In this document: positions 16,713 to 25,543 of the stretch, piece by piece
Layout: the number at the start of each line of letters is the position of its first letter
Position numbering within the stretch: position 1 is the first letter of the stretch
Assembly: GCA_039822785.1 (NCBI GenBank)
Contig: JBCBMO010000002.1
Span: forward strand, 248,001-312,000
Source: Thermohalobaculum sp039822785
GTDB taxonomy: Bacteria; Pseudomonadota; Alphaproteobacteria; Rhodobacterales; Rhodobacteraceae
DNA: 64,000 bases
Reading direction: 5' to 3'
The notes under the pieces: generated by a model
The model's database searches: none
What the model was told of the DNA's origin: nothing
What the model saw: only the letters and a program-made list of their open reading frames with translations
Position numbers and translations under genes: made by a program

Positions 16713-19289
16713 TTATCCCGCCTCCGCGCGCAAAACGCCAGCGGGACGAAGACGCAGGGGTCGCGCGGCAAAAGCGAGCCCGGCGATGAGGTTAAGCAGC
16801 GCACCGCCCAGGATCACCGCCAGCGCCTGCAGCGGCGCGAGCGCGAAATCGCCGTCCAGGACGAACGCCGTCACGGCCCAGGCGGCGACGCTGCCCCAGA
16901 TCAGGGCCACGAACCCAGCCAACAGACCCATGAGGGCCGCCCGTAGGGCAAAGCTGCTGAGGATCGTCGGCCGCTCTGCGCCCAGGACCTTGAGCACCGC
17001 CGCCTCGCGCACCTGACGTTCCGCCGCCGCACCGGCCGAGCCGATCAGCACCGCGAGCCCGGTCAGCAGCACCGCCAGCGCGCCCCAACGCGTCGCCGCC
17101 CCCAGGTTGGCAAGGGCGCCGGACACCCGGTCGATCTGCTCGCGCACCCGGACGGCGGTCACGTTCAGGAACTCCCGCCCGATGGCGCGCAGGACCGGCG
17201 CCTCGCTCGCCTCATCGGCATAGATAGTGGCGATATGGGTATGCGGCGCGCCCCGCAGGGCGTTGGGGCTCATCACCATGATGAAGTTCATGCCGAGACC
17301 CTGCCACTCCACAACCCGCAGGTTGGCGATGGTCGCGGTGATTGGCCGGCCCAGGATCGACACCGTGATCTCGTCACCGGGCTCCAGGCCGAGCTGCCGC
17401 CCCTCCTCGTCGATGAAACTCACCAGCGGCGGGCCGTCATAATCCGCAGGCCACCACTCTCCGGCGGTCAGCACGGCGCCCTCGGGCGGCTCGACGCTGT
17501 AGGTGACGCCGCGGTCGCCGCGCAGGACCCAGGCGCCATCCGGATCGATCTCCGCCTCGCGCGCGGGCACGCCCTCGAGCTGGGTGATCACGCCGCGCAG
17601 CATGGGCGCGGTCTCGACCCGCTCGACGCCGTCGATCCCGGCCAGACGCGCCTGCACCGGCTCGACCTGGTCGGGCTGGATATCCACCAGAAAGAACGCC
17701 GGCGCCCCGGCGGGCAGCTGGGTCTGGATCAGCCGCTGCATGTTGTGGTCGACCTGCCCGATGGCCGACAGAACGCCGAGGCCGAGGCCCAGCGCCATGA
17801 CCACGTCCACCGTGCCGCCCCCCGGCGCGCCGATGGCCCCAAGGGCGAGGCGCAGAGAGGGGCTGCGCCGACCGAGCGGTCCGCGGGCCAGCCGCTCCGC
17901 CCCCCGCGCCGCCAGCGCACCGACCCCGCGCAGGATCAGCAGCGCCGCGGTGATGACAGCAATGACGCCCAAGGCCAGTTCCGGCGCGCCAGACAGCGCG
18001 GCCACAACCAGCGCGAACAGCAGCGTCGCAATGACCAGGACCGCGAGCATGGAGGGGCGCGGGATGTGATCCGTCGTCTCCCCCCCGCCCGACAGCCGGA
18101 AGAGCTGCGCCGGGCGCACCTCCCGTAGCCAGGAGAGCGGCCAGAGCGCGAAGAGTGCTGCCGTCAGCATCCCATAGAGCGCCGCGATGGCGAGCGGTGT
18201 GGGGTAGATGCCGAAGCGCGCGGGCACCGGCAGCGCCTCCGCGATCCAGGGGCCGGCGAGGGCCACGCCGCCGCCGCCGATGATCAACCCGATGGCGATC
18301 CCCAGCGCCGCGATCACCGCGATCTGCATCAGATAGGCGGCGAAAACGGTGCCCGCCGGGGTGCCTAGCGTCCGCAGCGCCGCGATCGTGGGCACCTTGC
18401 GGTTGAGGTAGCCGCGCACGGCGGCCCCCACGCCGACGCCACCGATCACCAGCGCCGCCAGACCGACCAGCACCAGAAAGGCCCCGATCCGCTCGACGAA
18501 GCGCGCCACGCCCGGCGCCGCATTGGCCCGGTCGCGCCAGCGGGCGCCGGCCTCGGGGAAGGTCTCGGCGAAATCCTCGCCCAGCGCCGCGATGTCTGTG
18601 CCGGGCTCGACGCGAATGCGATAGAGGGTCTCGTAGAGCGTGCCCTCGGACAGCAGTCCGACTTCGCGCAGCCCCTCGGTCGCCACGATGACCCGGGGGC
18701 CCAGCGCCATGCCGCCCGCCGCCGCATCGGGCTCCGCCGTCAGCGCACCGCGCAGCACGAAGGTGCCGGTGCCGAGCGACAGTTCATCGCCGAGCGCGAG
18801 GCCCAGACGGTCGATCAGCACGGTCTCGGCCACCAGGCCCCAGCGCCCATCGCGCTGTTCGATCCCCTCGGCCAGGGTGTCGATCCCCTCCAGCCCGACC
18901 GCGCCATAGAGCGGATAGGCCCCGTCGACGCCTTTGACCTGGGCAAGCGAACGTTCGACCTCCTCCCCCACCGTGCCGACCATGGAGCGCAGATCCGCGA
19001 TCTCGGACACATCGCCCGCGGCATTCATCCAGGCGCGCTCGTCCTCGGTGGCGCTGCGGTACGTCAGGGTGACCGAGACATCCCCGCCCAGGATCGACCG
19101 CCCCTCCGCCGCCAGGCCCATGTTGATCGCCGCGGTCAGCGAGCCCACCGCCGCGATCCCGGCAACGCCCAAGGCGAGGCAGGCGAGAAAGACCCGGAAG
19201 CCGGCGAGCCCGCCGCGCAACTCGCGCAGCGCGACCTTCCAGGCAAAGCCCAGCATCGCGCCGTTTTGAACGCCGTTCATGTCGCTCAC
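16713..19289 (-). CDS. ybbP: FtsX-like ABC permease, YbbP type
   Basis: 858 residues: an N-terminal helix (VFLACLALGVAGIAAVGSLTAA), a large periplasmic domain, a three-helix FtsX block, a middle four-helix region, a second periplasmic domain and a second FtsX block near the C-terminus. This is the type VII ABC (MacB/LolCE-like) layout of YbbP, which works with the YbbA ATPase; the physiological substrate of the pair is not established. I use the GTG at 19289; an ATG nine bases later is also possible. The start codon lies in the last of three 14-nt tandem copies that also hold the stop of ybbA. Confidence 0.87.
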   Translation of the reverse strand: MSDMNGVQNGAMLGFAWKVALRELRGGLAGFRVFLACLALGVAGIAAVGSLTAAINMGLAAEGRSILGGDVSVTLTYRSATEDERAWMNAAGDVSEIADLRSMVGTVGEEVERSLAQVKGVDGAYPLYGAVGLEGIDTLAEGIEQRDGRWGLVAETVLIDRLGLALGDELSLGTGTFVLRGALTAEPDAAAGGMALGPRVIVATEGLREVGLLSEGTLYETLYRIRVEPGTDIAALGEDFAETFPEAGARWRDRANAAPGVARFVERIGAFLVLVGLAALVIGGVGVGAAVRGYLNRKVPTIAALRTLGTPAGTVFAAYLMQIAVIAALGIAIGLIIGGGGVALAGPWIAEALPVPARFGIYPTPLAIAALYGMLTAALFALWPLSWLREVRPAQLFRLSGGGETTDHIPRPSMLAVLVIATLLFALVVAALSGAPELALGVIAVITAALLILRGVGALAARGAERLARGPLGRRSPSLRLALGAIGAPGGGTVDVVMALGLGLGVLSAIGQVDHNMQRLIQTQLPAGAPAFFLVDIQPDQVEPVQARLAGIDGVERVETAPMLRGVITQLEGVPAREAEIDPDGAWVLRGDRGVTYSVEPPEGAVLTAGEWWPADYDGPPLVSFIDEEGRQLGLEPGDEITVSILGRPITATIANLRVVEWQGLGMNFIMVMSPNALRGAPHTHIATIYADEASEAPVLRAIGREFLNVTAVRVREQIDRVSGALANLGAATRWGALAVLLTGLAVLIGSAGAAAERQVREAAVLKVLGAERPTILSSFALRAALMGLLAGFVALIWGSVAAWAVTAFVLDGDFALAPLQALAVILGGALLNLIAGLAFAARPLRLRPAGVLRAEAG

Positions 19290-19326
19290 GCCGCCGCCCT
19301 CACGCCGCCGCCCTCACGCCGCAGCC
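19285..19326. repeat. Three tandem 14-nt units at the ybbA stop / ybbP start junction
   Basis: Units at 19285-19298, 19299-19312 and 19313-19326; the first two are identical and the third has one change. On the minus strand each reads as a GGCGG run followed by GTGAG. The first-transcribed copy supplies the TGA stop of the ATPase and the last supplies the GTG start of the permease. Confidence 0.9.
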
Positions 19327-20012
19327 TCGGTGCGCCGCTCGTCGTCCTCGATCCGGCCGCTGGCCATGCGCACGACCCGCTCACAGCGGTCGGCCAGGCG
19401 CTGTTCGTGGGTCACCAGCACGAGGGTCGCGCCCTGCTCGCCCGACAGGCCAAAGAGCAGATCAATGACCGCCGACCCAGTCTTGCCGTCCAAGTTCCCG
19501 GTCGGCTCATCGGCCAGCAGCAGCCGAGGGCCGGGTGCCAGGGCGCGGGCCAGCGCCACGCGCTGCTGCTCCCCGCCCGAGAGCTGCGCAGGGTAATGCC
19601 CCTCACGGTGGCCCAGACCCACCTGCCCCAGCAGATCCGCGGCCCGATCGAAGGCATCGGCGCGCCCGGCAAGCTCCAGCGGCGTCGCCACGTTCTCGAT
19701 GGCCGTCATGGTCGGGATCAGGTGGAAGGCCTGGAAGACCACCCCCATCTGGGCGCGGCGCAGACGCGCCAGCGCATCCTCGTCCAGCCCGGTCAGATCC
19801 TGCCCCAGCACTTCGACCCGGCCCTCGGTCGCCCGCTCCAGCCCGCCGAGCACCATGAGCAGCGATGACTTGCCCGAGCCCGAGGGGCCGATGATGCCGA
19901 CACGCTCCCCCGCGGCGACCGAAAGGTCGATGCCGCGCAGGATCTCGACATCGCCCGCCGGGCTTGCCAAGGTCAGGCTGACCTCGGCGAGGGAAATCAG
20001 GGTATCCGTCAT
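19314..20012 (-). CDS. ybbA: ABC ATPase, YbbA type
   Basis: 232 residues, the size of LolD/MacB-class ATPases. Walker A GPSGSGKSS (about 41-49), Q-loop VFQAFHLIPTMTA, signature LSGGEQQR (about 142), Walker B LLLADEPTGNLD, H-loop VTHEQ. It powers the YbbP permease encoded next in the operon. Its ATG (20010-20012) overlaps the ATG of the divergent tesA gene, the two sharing the palindrome CATG; the tesA-ybbA-ybbP arrangement is also known from enterobacteria. A GGAG lies about 12 bases upstream, inside the tesA coding region. Confidence 0.93.
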   Translation of the reverse strand: MTDTLISLAEVSLTLASPAGDVEILRGIDLSVAAGERVGIIGPSGSGKSSLLMVLGGLERATEGRVEVLGQDLTGLDEDALARLRRAQMGVVFQAFHLIPTMTAIENVATPLELAGRADAFDRAADLLGQVGLGHREGHYPAQLSGGEQQRVALARALAPGPRLLLADEPTGNLDGKTGSAVIDLLFGLSGEQGATLVLVTHEQRLADRCERVVRMASGRIEDDERRTEAAA

Positions 20013-20754
20013 GTCTGCCGTCGCTCCGTCCCCACCGCGCGGGCCTTCCCCGACCCGCTCCTCTGCTGCATCGGCATATGGCCCTGTCCCCGGCCGTCTC
20101 AACCGGCGCCATGTCGTGGCGGGACTGCTAAGCGCTGTGATCGCTGGGTTTATCGCGGCCCCTGCGCCCACGCCGGCCACTGCGGCGGAGGCCGTGCGGA
20201 TCGTCGCCATCGGCGACAGCCTGACCGCGGGCTACGGGTTGGAACAGGGCACAGGCTTTGTCCCCCAACTCGACGCATGGCTGGCCGATCAGGGCGTTGC
20301 GGCGGAGGTCATCGACATGGGCGTCTCCGGCGACACCACGGCCGGCGGCAAGGCGCGGCTCGACTGGGCGCTGGCCGATGGCGCAGACGCCGTGATCATC
20401 GCGCTCGGCGGCAACGACCTGTTGCGCGGGATCGTGCCGGAGGCTTCGCGCGCCAATCTCGATGATATGATGAGCAGGCTCGATGCGCGTGGCCTGCCGG
20501 TCCTGCTGGCGGGCATGCAGGCCCCCAACAACTATGGCCCCGCGTTCAAGGAGGCCTTCGACGCCATGTATCCGGAACTGGCCGAAACCTACGGCGCGAT
20601 CCTGCACCCTTCCTTCCTGGCAGGGCTGGAGAGCCGGCCGGAGTTGATCCAGCCCGACGGCCTGCATCCCAGCGCCGAGGGGGTCGCGGTCATGGTCGAG
20701 GCGATCGGCCCGCGGGTGCTGGAGCTTGTCGCCCGCGCGGGCGCCCCAGGCTGA
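20011..20754 (+). CDS. tesA: TesA-like GDSL esterase / arylesterase (acyl-CoA thioesterase I family)
   Basis: SGNH hydrolase, periplasmic. Block I IGDSLTAGYG with the catalytic Ser, block II Gly in GVSGDTTAGGKARLDW, block III GGNDLLRG, block V DGLHPSAEG with the Asp-His pair. From the ATG at 20011 (247 residues) the N-terminus is a 35-residue Ser/Pro-rich stretch ending in LNRRHVVAGLLSAVIAGFIA, a twin-arginine-like signal. A GTG at 20116 would give a bare hydrophobic signal. The ATG overlaps the divergent ybbA start. Which start is used is open; the enzyme family is not. Confidence 0.88.
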   Translation: MSAVAPSPPRGPSPTRSSAASAYGPVPGRLNRRHVVAGLLSAVIAGFIAAPAPTPATAAEAVRIVAIGDSLTAGYGLEQGTGFVPQLDAWLADQGVAAEVIDMGVSGDTTAGGKARLDWALADGADAVIIALGGNDLLRGIVPEASRANLDDMMSRLDARGLPVLLAGMQAPNNYGPAFKEAFDAMYPELAETYGAILHPSFLAGLESRPELIQPDGLHPSAEGVAVMVEAIGPRVLELVARAGAPG

Positions 20755-20764
20755 GGCGCAGAGC

Positions 20765-21346
20765 ATGATCCGGGCATTCGTTGCACTGCCGCTGCCGCCA
20801 CAGGCGGTCTGGGCGCTGGAGGGGGCACAGGCCGGCCTGCCCTGCGGGCGTCCCGTGCCACCGGAGAACTTTCACATCACCCTCGCCTTTGCCGGTGAGC
20901 ACCGCGGCGATGTGATCGACGATCTGCACAGTGCGCTGTCCGACATCCGCGCGCCGGGCTTTACGCTGCAGATCGAGGGCGTGGGCCTGTTCGGCGGGGC
21001 GACGCCCACCTCGCTCTATGCTGCGATCCGGCCCGATCCGGCGCTCAACCACCTGCGCGACAAGGTCGTGCAGGCGACGCGCCGCGCCGGGATCACCATC
21101 ACGGCACAGCGGTTCGTGCCCCATGTCACCCTCGCCCGCTTCGGCAACGGGCTGCGGGGCGAGGAAGCGGCGTTGATGCAGGGTTTCGTGGCCACCCGCC
21201 TCGGCCTGCGTGTCGCCCCCTTCGAGGCGGAGGGTTTCGTGCTCTACCGCTCCCGTCTCGGCAAGCGCGTGAGTTACGAGGCGCTCGCCGAGTACCCGCT
21301 TCTGACGGGCCTCGGCGAGGGTTGGGCGGTCAGCGCAGGCTGGTGA
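20765..21346 (+). CDS. thpR: RNA 2',3'-cyclic phosphodiesterase (2H phosphoesterase family)
   Basis: 193 residues. The two HxTx motifs that define 2H phosphoesterases are present, HITL (about residues 38-41) and HVTL (about 120-123), with the opening RAFVALPLP typical of ThpR/LigT. It hydrolyses 2',3'-cyclic phosphate RNA ends, and the family was first described as a 2'-5' RNA ligase. The ATG at 20765 lies 10 bp after the tesA stop with GAGGCG upstream, so it is likely translated from the same message. The 3' end overlaps the convergent DUF1127 gene by 17 bp. Confidence 0.92.
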   Translation: MIRAFVALPLPPQAVWALEGAQAGLPCGRPVPPENFHITLAFAGEHRGDVIDDLHSALSDIRAPGFTLQIEGVGLFGGATPTSLYAAIRPDPALNHLRDKVVQATRRAGITITAQRFVPHVTLARFGNGLRGEEAALMQGFVATRLGLRVAPFEAEGFVLYRSRLGKRVSYEALAEYPLLTGLGEGWAVSAGW

Positions 21347-21545
21347 CGTCCCAGAAGGGGCGGCTGAGTTCGGCCTGCTGCGCCGAGGCATCGACGCCGA
21401 TATCCTGCAGCAGCCGGGCGTCGAGGGCCGCCAGGCGCCGACGCTCCGCCATCACGCTCAGCCAGCGGCTGACGGGGAGTGTGGCGAACACCGCCGCGAC
21501 GCTGGAGAGGGCACGGATCGCGGGGGACATGGTCATGGTCTTCAT
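21330..21545 (-). CDS. DUF1127 small protein
   Basis: 71 residues ending in the DUF1127 pattern (ERRRLAALDARLLQDIGVD), an arginine-rich motif of small alphaproteobacterial proteins; some family members bind RNA or influence phosphate and stress regulation. The N-terminal part is hydrophobic. I chose the ATG at 21545 because GGAGG sits five bases upstream; the ATG at 21557 would place that Shine-Dalgarno inside the gene. It is divergent from the LysR-type regulator by about 120 bp, which makes it a natural candidate target of that regulator. Confidence 0.85.
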   Translation of the reverse strand: MKTMTMSPAIRALSSVAAVFATLPVSRWLSVMAERRRLAALDARLLQDIGVDASAQQAELSRPFWDVTSLR

Positions 21546-21664
21546 GGGAACCTCCATCCAATCTCGTGATGACAGGCATTGTTGTCATCTGCCTTGCTGA
21601 TATATTGGCAGGCAAGATTGATAAGTGAAATGAATGTTTGTCGGCCAAACCATCACGGAGAGCG

Positions 21665-22540
21665 ATGATGATCCGCAACCTTGACCTGACGGCGCTCCGC
21701 AGCCTGGTCGCCGTCGCCGACACCGGCGGCGTCACGCGTGCCTCGCAGCAACTCAACCTGACCCAGTCGGCGGTCTCGATGCAGCTGAAGCGGCTGGAGG
21801 AGGCCCTGGACATCGCGCTGATCGACCGATCCGCCCGCAGCGTCTCCTTCACGGCCCAGGGCGAGCAGATGCTGAGCTATGCGCGCCGCCTGTTGGCGCT
21901 GAACGACGAGGCACTGACGCGGATGACGGCGAAGGAGTTCGAGGGGGAGGTGCGCCTCGGCGTGCCGACGGACATCGTCTATCCGCATATCCCGACGATC
22001 CTGCAGAAGTTCGACCGCAGCTTTCCGCGCATGCGGGTGACGCTGGTCTCCTCCTTCACCAAAAAGCTGCGCGCGCTACTGGAGGCGGGCGAGCTCGACG
22101 TGATCCTGACGACCGAGGAGCGGCCGGACCCCGCGGGCGAAACCCTGTCGCGCCAGCGCCTGCTGTGGATCGGGGCCCCGGGGGGGCAGGCCTGGCGCCA
22201 GCGCCCCCTGCGCGTCGCCTTCGAGCGCAACTGCCTGTTCAAGGGTTGGGCGCAAAAGGCGCTGGACGATGCGGGCTTGGGCTGGACCATGGCGGTCGAC
22301 ACTGCCTCGACGCGCACGGTCGAGGCCTCGGTCTCCGCCGATCTCGCGGTGCATGCGATGGTCGAGAGCGCGGTCGCCCCGCATTTCGAGAAGATCGACA
22401 CCCATGGCGCCCTGCCGGTGCTGCCGACGACCTACATCAACCTCTACTACCGCGGGGCTGGCATGACGGCACCCCTGCACGCCCTGGTCGACCTCGTGCG
22501 CGAAACCTACGCCCTGCACACCCGAACAGAGGTCGCCTGA
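21665..22540 (+). CDS. LysR-family transcriptional regulator
   Basis: 291 residues. N-terminal winged helix (LDLTALRSLVAVADTGGVTRASQQLNLTQSAVSMQLKRLEE, described here only by its ends LDLTAL and KRLEE) with the classical TQSAVSMQLKRLE recognition helix, then a periplasmic-binding-protein-like effector domain. The start at the paired ATG 21665 has GGAG four bases before it; an upstream in-frame ATG at 21638 lacks one. Divergent from the DUF1127 gene. The ligand is unknown. Confidence 0.9.
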   Translation: MMIRNLDLTALRSLVAVADTGGVTRASQQLNLTQSAVSMQLKRLEEALDIALIDRSARSVSFTAQGEQMLSYARRLLALNDEALTRMTAKEFEGEVRLGVPTDIVYPHIPTILQKFDRSFPRMRVTLVSSFTKKLRALLEAGELDVILTTEERPDPAGETLSRQRLLWIGAPGGQAWRQRPLRVAFERNCLFKGWAQKALDDAGLGWTMAVDTASTRTVEASVSADLAVHAMVESAVAPHFEKIDTHGALPVLPTTYINLYYRGAGMTAPLHALVDLVRETYALHTRTEVA

Positions 22541-22567
22541 TGCCCCGGCACGAGGCTCTCAGGTCGC

Positions 22568-23527
22568 TTAGGGCTCGATGACGACCTTCCCGGTCGCTTC
22601 GCGGCGGGTGAGCAGGCCGAGCGCATCGCTGGCCTGCTCGAGCGGTAGATGGTTGCTGACGTGCGGGACGATGGCGCCGTCGGCGTACCAGGCGAGAAGT
22701 TGGCGGAAGCTGTTGGCGAGGATCTGGGGCGCGAAGCGGTAATAGGCGCCCCAGTAGAAGCCGATCACGTCCAGGTTCTTGACCAGCAGGATGTTGGCGG
22801 GGATCTGCGGCACCTCTCCGCTGGCAAAGCCGATGGGCAAAAGCCTGCCGCCGGGGTTGGTGGCGCGCAGCGCGGCGGTCCATTGATCGCCGCCGACGGG
22901 GTCGTAGACCACATCGGCACCGCCGAGCGCCTTGACCGCTTCGCGCAGGTCGGCGGTCTCGCTGTCGATGAGGTGCCTGGCCCCCTTGGCCGCCGCCTTC
23001 TCCAGCCGCGCGGCACCGCGGGCACAGGCGATGACCTCGGCCCCCATGAGCGCGCCGATCTCGACGGCCGTCAGGCCCACGCCGCCGGCGGCACCCAACA
23101 CGAGCAGCCGCTCGCCGGGCTTCAGCCGCGCACGGTGGTCGAGGGCGACGTGCGAGGTGCCATAGGCAACCTGCAGTGCCGCGGCATGGTCGAAGGGCAT
23201 GGCATCCGGGATCGCGACGCAGGTGGCGGCGGGGGCGCAGACTGCCTCCGCAAAGCCCCCGGCGCCGGGCAGTGCGGCGACGCGGGTCCCGACCGGCGGC
23301 CCCTCGACCCCAGGGCCGAGTGCGGCGACGGTTCCGGCGACCTCGAGCCCCGGCGCGAAGGGCATGGCGGGCTTTTCTTGATAGCGCCCCTGCACCATCA
23401 ACGTGTCGGCGAAGTTCACGCCGCAGGCGGCGACCTCGATCAGCACCTCGCCCGGGCCAGGGGTGGGCACGGGCACCTCGTCCAGCTGCAAGGCCCCGCC
23501 GATCTCGTGCAGCCGCATGCTCCGCAT
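22568..23527 (-). CDS. Zinc-independent quinone oxidoreductase-like NADPH reductase
   Basis: 319-residue medium-chain dehydrogenase/reductase. N-terminal GroES-like part with PGPGEVLIEVAACGVNFAD, then a Rossmann domain with the nucleotide-binding motif GAAGGVG (about residues 144-150). The zinc-ligand cysteines of alcohol dehydrogenases are absent and the NFAD motif is that of QOR (NADPH:quinone oxidoreductase) enzymes. I use the ATG at 23527 with GGGGAAAG upstream; a GTG at 23533 and an ATG at 23518 are alternatives. It is convergent with the LysR gene (27 bp between). Confidence 0.88.
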   Translation of the reverse strand: MRSMRLHEIGGALQLDEVPVPTPGPGEVLIEVAACGVNFADTLMVQGRYQEKPAMPFAPGLEVAGTVAALGPGVEGPPVGTRVAALPGAGGFAEAVCAPAATCVAIPDAMPFDHAAALQVAYGTSHVALDHRARLKPGERLLVLGAAGGVGLTAVEIGALMGAEVIACARGAARLEKAAAKGARHLIDSETADLREAVKALGGADVVYDPVGGDQWTAALRATNPGGRLLPIGFASGEVPQIPANILLVKNLDVIGFYWGAYYRFAPQILANSFRQLLAWYADGAIVPHVSNHLPLEQASDALGLLTRREATGKVVIEP

Positions 23528-23725
23528 TGCCACTTTCCCCTTCTTCTCCCGGCCCGCGACTGGCCGATCAGCGCCCGACGCTTACTTGGCGGGCGACAGC
23601 AGGGCAACGCGCAGCCGGGATCGTGGCCGCTTGGCACTTGGGGCGCGCCTCAACGCTTGTGACGACGCGCCGTTTCCGTCATGGAAGCGGCGTCTTTCGC
23701 ATCTGCGAAATAAAGGGAGGGGGCC

Positions 23726-25543
23726 ATGGCGCTTCGGAACATCGCGATCATCGCGCACGTCGATCACGGCAAGACGACCCTGGTGGACGCGCTGTTGAAG
23801 CAGTCCGGCGCCTTTCGCGACAACCAACAGGTGGCCGAGCGGGCCATGGACAGCAACGACCTGGAGCGTGAGCGCGGGATCACGATCCTGGCCAAATGCA
23901 CCAGCGTCGAGTGGGGCGAGACGCGCATCAACATCGTCGACACTCCCGGCCACGCGGATTTCGGCGGCGAGGTGGAGCGTATCCTGAGCATGGTCGACGG
24001 CGTCGTCCTGCTGGTCGATGCGGCCGAGGGGCCGATGCCGCAGACCAAGTTCGTCACCTCCAAGGCGCTGGCGCTCGGCCTGCGGCCCATCGTGGTGCTG
24101 AACAAGGTCGACAAGCCGGACGCGGAGCCGGATCGCGCGCTGGACGAGGTGTTCGACCTGTTTGCGGGGCTGGATGCCGACGAGCATCAGCTCGATTTTC
24201 CCGTCCTCTATGCCTCCGGCCGCTCGGGCTGGGCGGCGGCCGACCTGGAGGATCCGCGCGAGGATCTGTCGCCGCTCTTCGATCTTATCGTCAGTCACGT
24301 CCCCTCGCCCAAGGTTGCGGCGCGGGTCGATGAGCCCTTCCAGATGTTGGCGACCACGGTCGAGAGCGACAACTTCCTGGGCCGTCTGCTGACGGGCAGG
24401 GTCGAGGCGGGGCGCGTGAAGCCCGGCACCCAGATCCGCGCCCTCAGCCGCGAGGGTAAGGAGATCGAGCGCTTCCGCATCTCCAAGGTGCTGGCCTTTC
24501 GCGGGCTCGCGCGCCAGCCGGTGGAGGAGGCACAGGCCGGTGACATCGTCGCCCTCGCCGGCATGGCCAAGGCCACGGTGGCGGACAGCCTGCTCGATCC
24601 GTCCGTCGAGACCCCCCTGCCCGCGCAGCCGATCGATCCGCCGACCATCACCGTGACCTTCGGTATCAACGACAGCCCGCTTGCCGGGCGCGACGGCTCC
24701 AAGGTCCAGAGCCGCGTGATCCGTGAGCGGCTGATGCGCGAGGCCGAGGGCAATGTCGCCATCAAGGTCGCCGACACGCCGGGAGGCGAGGCCTTCGAGG
24801 TCTCGGGCCGCGGCGAGCTTCAGATGGGTGTCTTGATCGAGAACATGCGGCGCGAGGGCTTCGAGCTTTCGATCTCCCGCCCCCGCGTCGTGATCCGCGA
24901 GGTCGACGGCCAGCGCCAGGAGCCGGTCGAGGAGGTCACCATCGATGTCGACGAGGAATACGCCGGCACCGTGGTCGAGAAGCTGGCGACCCGGAAGGGG
25001 GAACTCGCGGAGATGCGGGCGGCCGGTCTCGGCAAGACCCGGATCGTGGCGCATGTCCCGTCGCGCGGGCTGATCGGCTATCACGGCGAGTTCCTGACCG
25101 ACACCCGCGGCACCGGCGTCATGAACCGGGTCTTCCATGAGTACACGGACTGGCGCGGTCCCATCCCGGGGCGCCGGGCGGGGGTGCTGATCTCCATGGG
25201 GGCCGGCGACAGCGTGGCCTATGCGCTCTTCAACCTCGAGGATCGCGGCAAGATGTTCATCGGCGCGGGCGAGCCCGTCTATGAGGGGATGATCATCGGC
25301 GAGCATAGCCGGGACAACGACCTCGAGGTCAATCCGCTCAAGGGCAAGCAGCTCACGAACATCCGCGCCGCCGGCAAGGACGACGCGGTGAAGCTGACCC
25401 CGGCCACCCGGCTCACGCTGGAGCAGGCGATCGCCTATATCGACGACGACGAGTTGGTCGAGGTCACCCCGAACGCGATCCGGCTGCGAAAGCGCTATCT
25501 TGACCCGCACGAGCGCAAACGCGCGGCCCGCGCGGCGAGCTGA
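23726..25543 (+). CDS. typA: TypA/BipA ribosome-associated translational GTPase
   Basis: 605 residues, the normal family length. G1 AHVDHGKTT (residues 10-18), switch I with RERGITI, G3 DTPGHADFGGEV, G4 NKVDKPDA, followed by EF-G-like domains II, III and V and the BipA-specific C-terminal domain. BipA assists 50S assembly and stress adaptation, especially in the cold. The start at 23726 has AAGGGAGGGGG upstream. Stands alone; the following 360 bp hold no gene. Confidence 0.96.
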   Translation: MALRNIAIIAHVDHGKTTLVDALLKQSGAFRDNQQVAERAMDSNDLERERGITILAKCTSVEWGETRINIVDTPGHADFGGEVERILSMVDGVVLLVDAAEGPMPQTKFVTSKALALGLRPIVVLNKVDKPDAEPDRALDEVFDLFAGLDADEHQLDFPVLYASGRSGWAAADLEDPREDLSPLFDLIVSHVPSPKVAARVDEPFQMLATTVESDNFLGRLLTGRVEAGRVKPGTQIRALSREGKEIERFRISKVLAFRGLARQPVEEAQAGDIVALAGMAKATVADSLLDPSVETPLPAQPIDPPTITVTFGINDSPLAGRDGSKVQSRVIRERLMREAEGNVAIKVADTPGGEAFEVSGRGELQMGVLIENMRREGFELSISRPRVVIREVDGQRQEPVEEVTIDVDEEYAGTVVEKLATRKGELAEMRAAGLGKTRIVAHVPSRGLIGYHGEFLTDTRGTGVMNRVFHEYTDWRGPIPGRRAGVLISMGAGDSVAYALFNLEDRGKMFIGAGEPVYEGMIIGEHSRDNDLEVNPLKGKQLTNIRAAGKDDAVKLTPATRLTLEQAIAYIDDDELVEVTPNAIRLRKRYLDPHERKRAARAAS

